Assembly (NCBI RefSeq): GCF_038396675.1 | Contig: NC_088931.1 | Coordinates: forward strand, 70,571,001 to 70,635,000 | DNA from: Hydra vulgaris | Lineage: Eukaryota > Cnidaria > Hydrozoa > Anthoathecata > Hydridae | Length of the DNA stretch: 64,000 nucleotides | Direction: 5' to 3' | Shown here: piece by piece, positions 49,331 to 64,000 of the stretch | How the letters are laid out: the number at the start of each line of letters is the position of its first letter | Position numbering within the stretch: position 1 is the first letter of the stretch | Translations under genes and position numbers: made by a program | The notes under the pieces: model-generated | The model's database searches: none | What the model saw: the letters and a program-made list of their open reading frames with translations, nothing else | What the model was told of the DNA's origin: nothing

Positions 49331-51781
49331 ACTATATCGATAATTAATAATACAAAATTAGTTTCAGAATTAAAAAAAAAATTATACTTAATTATATCGG
49401 TCACAATTTTTATGCTGGTTGCAACAGTAAATATAAATTAAAAACAAAAAAAATATTCTGTTTTGCTTAAAAATATAGTACAACCGCCCGCAAATTAGAA
49501 GTTATAGAATAATTTTTTTTATTTGATCAAAAGTTCATAAAAAAAAGTTCACAAAACTGATGCAGAACCAAGTTCTCAATAGAGCTAAAAATTGAAAAAA
49601 CAAAAATTGCTAACAGTTAACTTTAAACTATAGGTGAATGTTTGCAAGACCAATGATATATATTCTTTGTCTTAAAGTTACATAATTTCAACAATGATTT
49701 TAGGTTTTTTGATTTTATTTTTTTATTTTTTTGTTAAGCAACTTCGCTTGCACAAACTTTATATCATTTGCAATTTTTTTATTATTTGAATTTTGGTATC
49801 TGGTGTTATAGTTGACATTATTTTCCAACTTTCATTCAGAACCAAACTCAGCTTTGTATTCAACACTCCATGACATGTTTTGAAAGTCCATCTTCTGCTT
49901 TTCTTTAATATAAATCAACTTAATTGGATTCTTTCGAGGTATGTATTTTAAAATTCTGAAATGGCCAATTAAACTGTAAGTTTCAGCTACTTCCATATTT
50001 GTTTCAATAATACTATGTAAACTGTCTATCTCCTGGATAAGACTATGTCCTAGTTCAAAATTTCTGAATAATTATTTTAATTTGTGGATATTTTGGTTCT
50101 GCGGTACACAAGAATCACTCTATAAACAAATTTCAGTTACGTGAAATTAATCTGCAACTATTTGATTGAGTATAACAAGAAGAGCACTAGCTATATTAAA
50201 TAGAGTTACAAAATTACTTATGAGACAATTTTTTTTATAAACAATGCATTTTTTTTATAAACAACGCGAAATTCCATCTGTTGTATTGGACCAATTACTA
50301 CGAAATATGGTCAACTCAAATGCTAACTCAATGCAGTTGCACCCACAAAATGGCAATGATTATGTAACTTTTTTACTTTTCTGAATAAAAAATCAATTTT
50401 ATAACAAGTACTTGGTCTTATTTTGCAAAAGTAATCAATCAATTGACGTAATAACAAATGTTTTTTTTTTTAAAAAGGATTATTTTTACTAAAAAAAATC
50501 CTTTAAAAAAAAAAAACATTTGTTATTACGTCAATTCTCTGCTCTTGCATCTCCTACAAGCTTGCAACTCTTGTCTTCATTATCTTAGACTTTTGGATAC
50601 TGGTATTTTATGTCAATCAAATTTGAGTTATCTTGCTGAATTATATAATAGTAATAATCACATTGCAGTTTTGTTTTTGTTTTTGTTTTTGTAGTATATC
50701 TCTTTATGTATGGTGTGGGGTGCGATGACTTTATGATGGCTATTAAATAAAAGAAAAATTTTTAACTTCAATATGCTATTTATTTTATATGTGACCTAAT
50801 TATTATAAACATATTAATGTTACCTTTTAACGAAACATAAAAATAATCGTATTTAATCGTATTTAATCGCATTAGATCATATAAACAATCAAACAAAGTA
50901 AAACTGTGGATAAAAAAAGTTATTTTTTGCTATTTTTTAATTTCGGAGTTCTCAAATCTGAACTTTTCTTGTGAAATGTCATGTAGTGATTACGTATGTT
51001 ATGTAGTGATTAACAGTTTATGATTGGCATGTTCAATCCAATCATTTAATCGACTATAAAAAACATTGATGAGGAATATCACGTAATTAGTGCCTCTAAA
51101 TTTCAATATACTTTTTGTTTAATATATATTGTAGAAAGTTTTATAACCATAAGTTTTATAAGTTATTTTTATTAGAAATGCCTTTTTTTTTTCACTATGA
51201 AGAATTCGCCATAATAAAAAAAAATACTTCTATCTCAATTGATAAATATAAAAACTACTTTAACGTCAATTAACCAAAGCAAAGAAACCAAAGCCAAAAT
51301 TTTTGCAAGCTTTTTTGATAATGCAGGAGAAAAAGTTAAAATAAAAGCAAATACTACCCTATCAGAACAGTGAAGTCCTTCAAATTTTTCAAAATATCTT
51401 TAAATTTTGTTAAAAAACAAATTAAATTGCTGAAAATCACTTTACTTGAAGAAAATGTGATATCAAGTTAATAATATATTAATAAATATTAACAAAGTTA
51501 ATAAATATTAACAAAGAAAAATAATTTTTATGTTTAATGATGAAAATATATATTTATACATGAAGTATTTACAATTAAAAAATAACTTTTACTATAATAA
51601 ATAAGTATTTACAATATATTAATTAATTACAATTAGCTTAAAATTGTTATAAAACTGTTTCATATTTGCTATCAAGATGTTTAATTTATTTGTTTACAAG
51701 AAGTTTGATTTGTTCGTTATTAAAATGTTGGTTTTGTTTCTTATTAGGTTGTTCAACAATTTAGAAACAGTTTTTTATTTC
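49331..51781. other. gene-free stretch with a long hairpin at 50441-50536
   Basis: 50441-50480 and 50495-50536 are inverted copies (AATTGACGTAATAACAAATG then a T run) with a short AT loop. The rest shows coding-like scraps only (for example SYLAELYNSNNHIA near 50620) that I cannot assign. Confidence 0.45.
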
Positions 51782-56637
<4,856 letters not shown>

Positions 56638-56670
56638 CTAAGGTATAAAAACACACACCCATATACATGC

Positions 56671-56768
<98 letters not shown>

Positions 56769-56779
56769 GATATAGATAT

Positions 56780-56840
<61 letters not shown>

Positions 56841-56846
56841 TACATA
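56671..56846. repeat. (TA)n microsatellite
   Basis: About 176 bp of TA repeat interrupted by ACATAGATATAGATATAGAT near 56762. Confidence 0.95.
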
Positions 56847-56875
56847 CATAATTTATATGCATACATATACACTAC

Positions 56876-57088
56876 ATCAAAAAATAAAACATACATAAAT
56901 TTCCAAACATTCAAGTCTTTTTATTTCAATCAAATAATAAATAACATAATTAATATTTACATATTAATTAGTAATTGCTATAATATATAATAATATTAAA
57001 AATAAAGTTCATAAAAAAAATTATTTAATTAATAAAAACAAAAAAACATAGTCAAAGAAAAAAACATACATCAAAAAATAAAACATAC
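56876..57088. repeat. direct repeat beside the Tc1 transposase
   Basis: CATCAAAAAATAAAACATAC occurs at 56876-56895 and again at about 57069-57088, 193 bp apart. These could be IR/DR-type binding sites at the 3-prime end of the Tc1 element. Confidence 0.7.
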
Positions 57089-57129
57089 ACCTACGAATTA
57101 TATATAAAAAAACAGGAAAAAAAGTATTT

Positions 57130-57816
57130 TTAATAATGTGTATGATAACCTTTTTGTATAATAACTTCTTGCAATCTAGTATTCATCGAATGTACAAGTT
57201 TTCTTGTATCTTCTATTGAAATTTTATTCCATTCTTCCAAAAGTTTTTCTTTTAATTGTTGTTTATTTTTTATTTCGTGTTGCCGAAGTCGTCTTTCGAG
57301 AAGATCCCAAAGATTCTCAATTGGATTGAGATCTAGTGATTGTGGAGGATGCGGAAGTGTTGATTTAACATTAAAAATCAGCCAATTTTTAATTAGTTTC
57401 GATGCATGTTTTGGGTCATTGTCTTGGACTAACACGAAATTTTCAGTAGCATCTACTTTTATTGCACTTCGTTTTAGATGATTTTGCAAAATGTCTAAAT
57501 ATTTTTCTTTGTCCATATTAGTTTCAATAAATACTAAATCACCAACCCCACCTGCACCCATCGCTCCCCATACCATCACATTTCCGCCACCGTGTTTGAC
57601 TGTAGGTGTAATATTTTGTTTGTCAAGTGCAGTGCCTGTTTTTCGCCATACATACCTTGCTCCGTCTGATCCGAAAATATTAAATTTTGATTCATCCACA
57701 AATACAACTGTGTTCCAAAATTCTTCAGACTTGTTCAAAAACTCATTTACGTAAGCCAATCTTTTAACAACATTCCTTTTTGTTAAGAATGGTTTCTTAC
57801 GTGAAATTCGAGTAGG
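57130..57816 (-). pseudogene. Tc1-family transposase, N-terminally truncated
   Basis: The frame is open from 57816 to the stop at 57130-57132 and encodes PTRISRKKPFLTKRNVVKR followed by the catalytic domain. VVFVDESKFNIF carries the first Asp, LVQDNDPKHASK the second, and DLNPIENLWDLLE the Glu, 34 residues after the second Asp (DD34E). PTVKHGGGNVMVWGAMG lies between the first two. The catalytic part looks intact, with no stops over about 228 codons, so the copy is young. The DNA-binding N-terminus is missing: the frame ends at GC-rich sequence next to 57817. The right terminal repeat is not in view. Confidence 0.9.
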
Positions 57817-57937
57817 TACAATCGGCGGGGCGCATCAGCGGGGCGGATCATTCAAGTAACACGGCACTTTTAATAGTTAGATTTCTGCAATCGAATTCAA
57901 CCTTAGCAAACATATTGCTAAATTTTTTTTTAAAGAA

Positions 57938-64000
<6,063 letters not shown>

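Overview
The window looks like animal nuclear DNA from a very AT-rich, transposon-loaded genome. Genes are split by short introns with pyrimidine-AG acceptors and GT donors. There are long (TA)n tracts, many LINE reverse transcriptase remnants, Tc1, pogo, hAT and Mutator-like elements, and no bacterial-style operons. The composition and repeat mix suggest a hydrozoan cnidarian such as Hydra. This is inference, because no search was possible.

Layout. 1-20 kb: mostly decayed repeats (Tc1, LINEs, a pogo N-terminus, MITE-like hairpins, a tRNA-derived SINE) and one small unidentified three-exon gene on the minus strand (8.4-8.9 kb). 20-35 kb: several LINE copies on the minus strand; a 1,200-bp internally deleted Tc1 element sitting in a (TA)n tract; and a hAT-type transposase gene (26.0-29.0 kb), intact except for one TGA, lying inside a LINE. 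35.8-36.4 kb: the main exon of a TIMP (tissue inhibitor of metalloproteinases) gene, the clearest host gene. 37-41 kb: two arrays of 18-30 nt phase-1 micro-exons on opposite strands, which converge on a perfect 68-bp palindrome. This is the most unusual structure in the window. 41.4-47.7 kb: a large inverted repeat; a 5.3-kb pogo-like element is inserted in one arm and a second pogo-like element is nested inside the first. The other arm preserves the empty site. 48-49.3 kb: another LINE. 51.8-56.6 kb: the last four exons of a glycosyltransferase of the chondroitin / beta-1,4-N-acetylgalactosaminyltransferase family on the minus strand, with introns full of microsatellites, minisatellites, hairpins and a hAT MITE with a perfect 8-bp target duplication. 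57-64 kb: a truncated Tc1 transposase, then a six-exon Mutator-like (MULE) gene that combines a DDE transposase, a SWIM zinc finger and a C-terminal Ulp1-like protease domain, and runs off the window end.

The two secure host genes (TIMP and the GalNAc-transferase) are both partial here and do not obviously work together. Nearly everything else is mobile DNA in different stages of decay, often nested.
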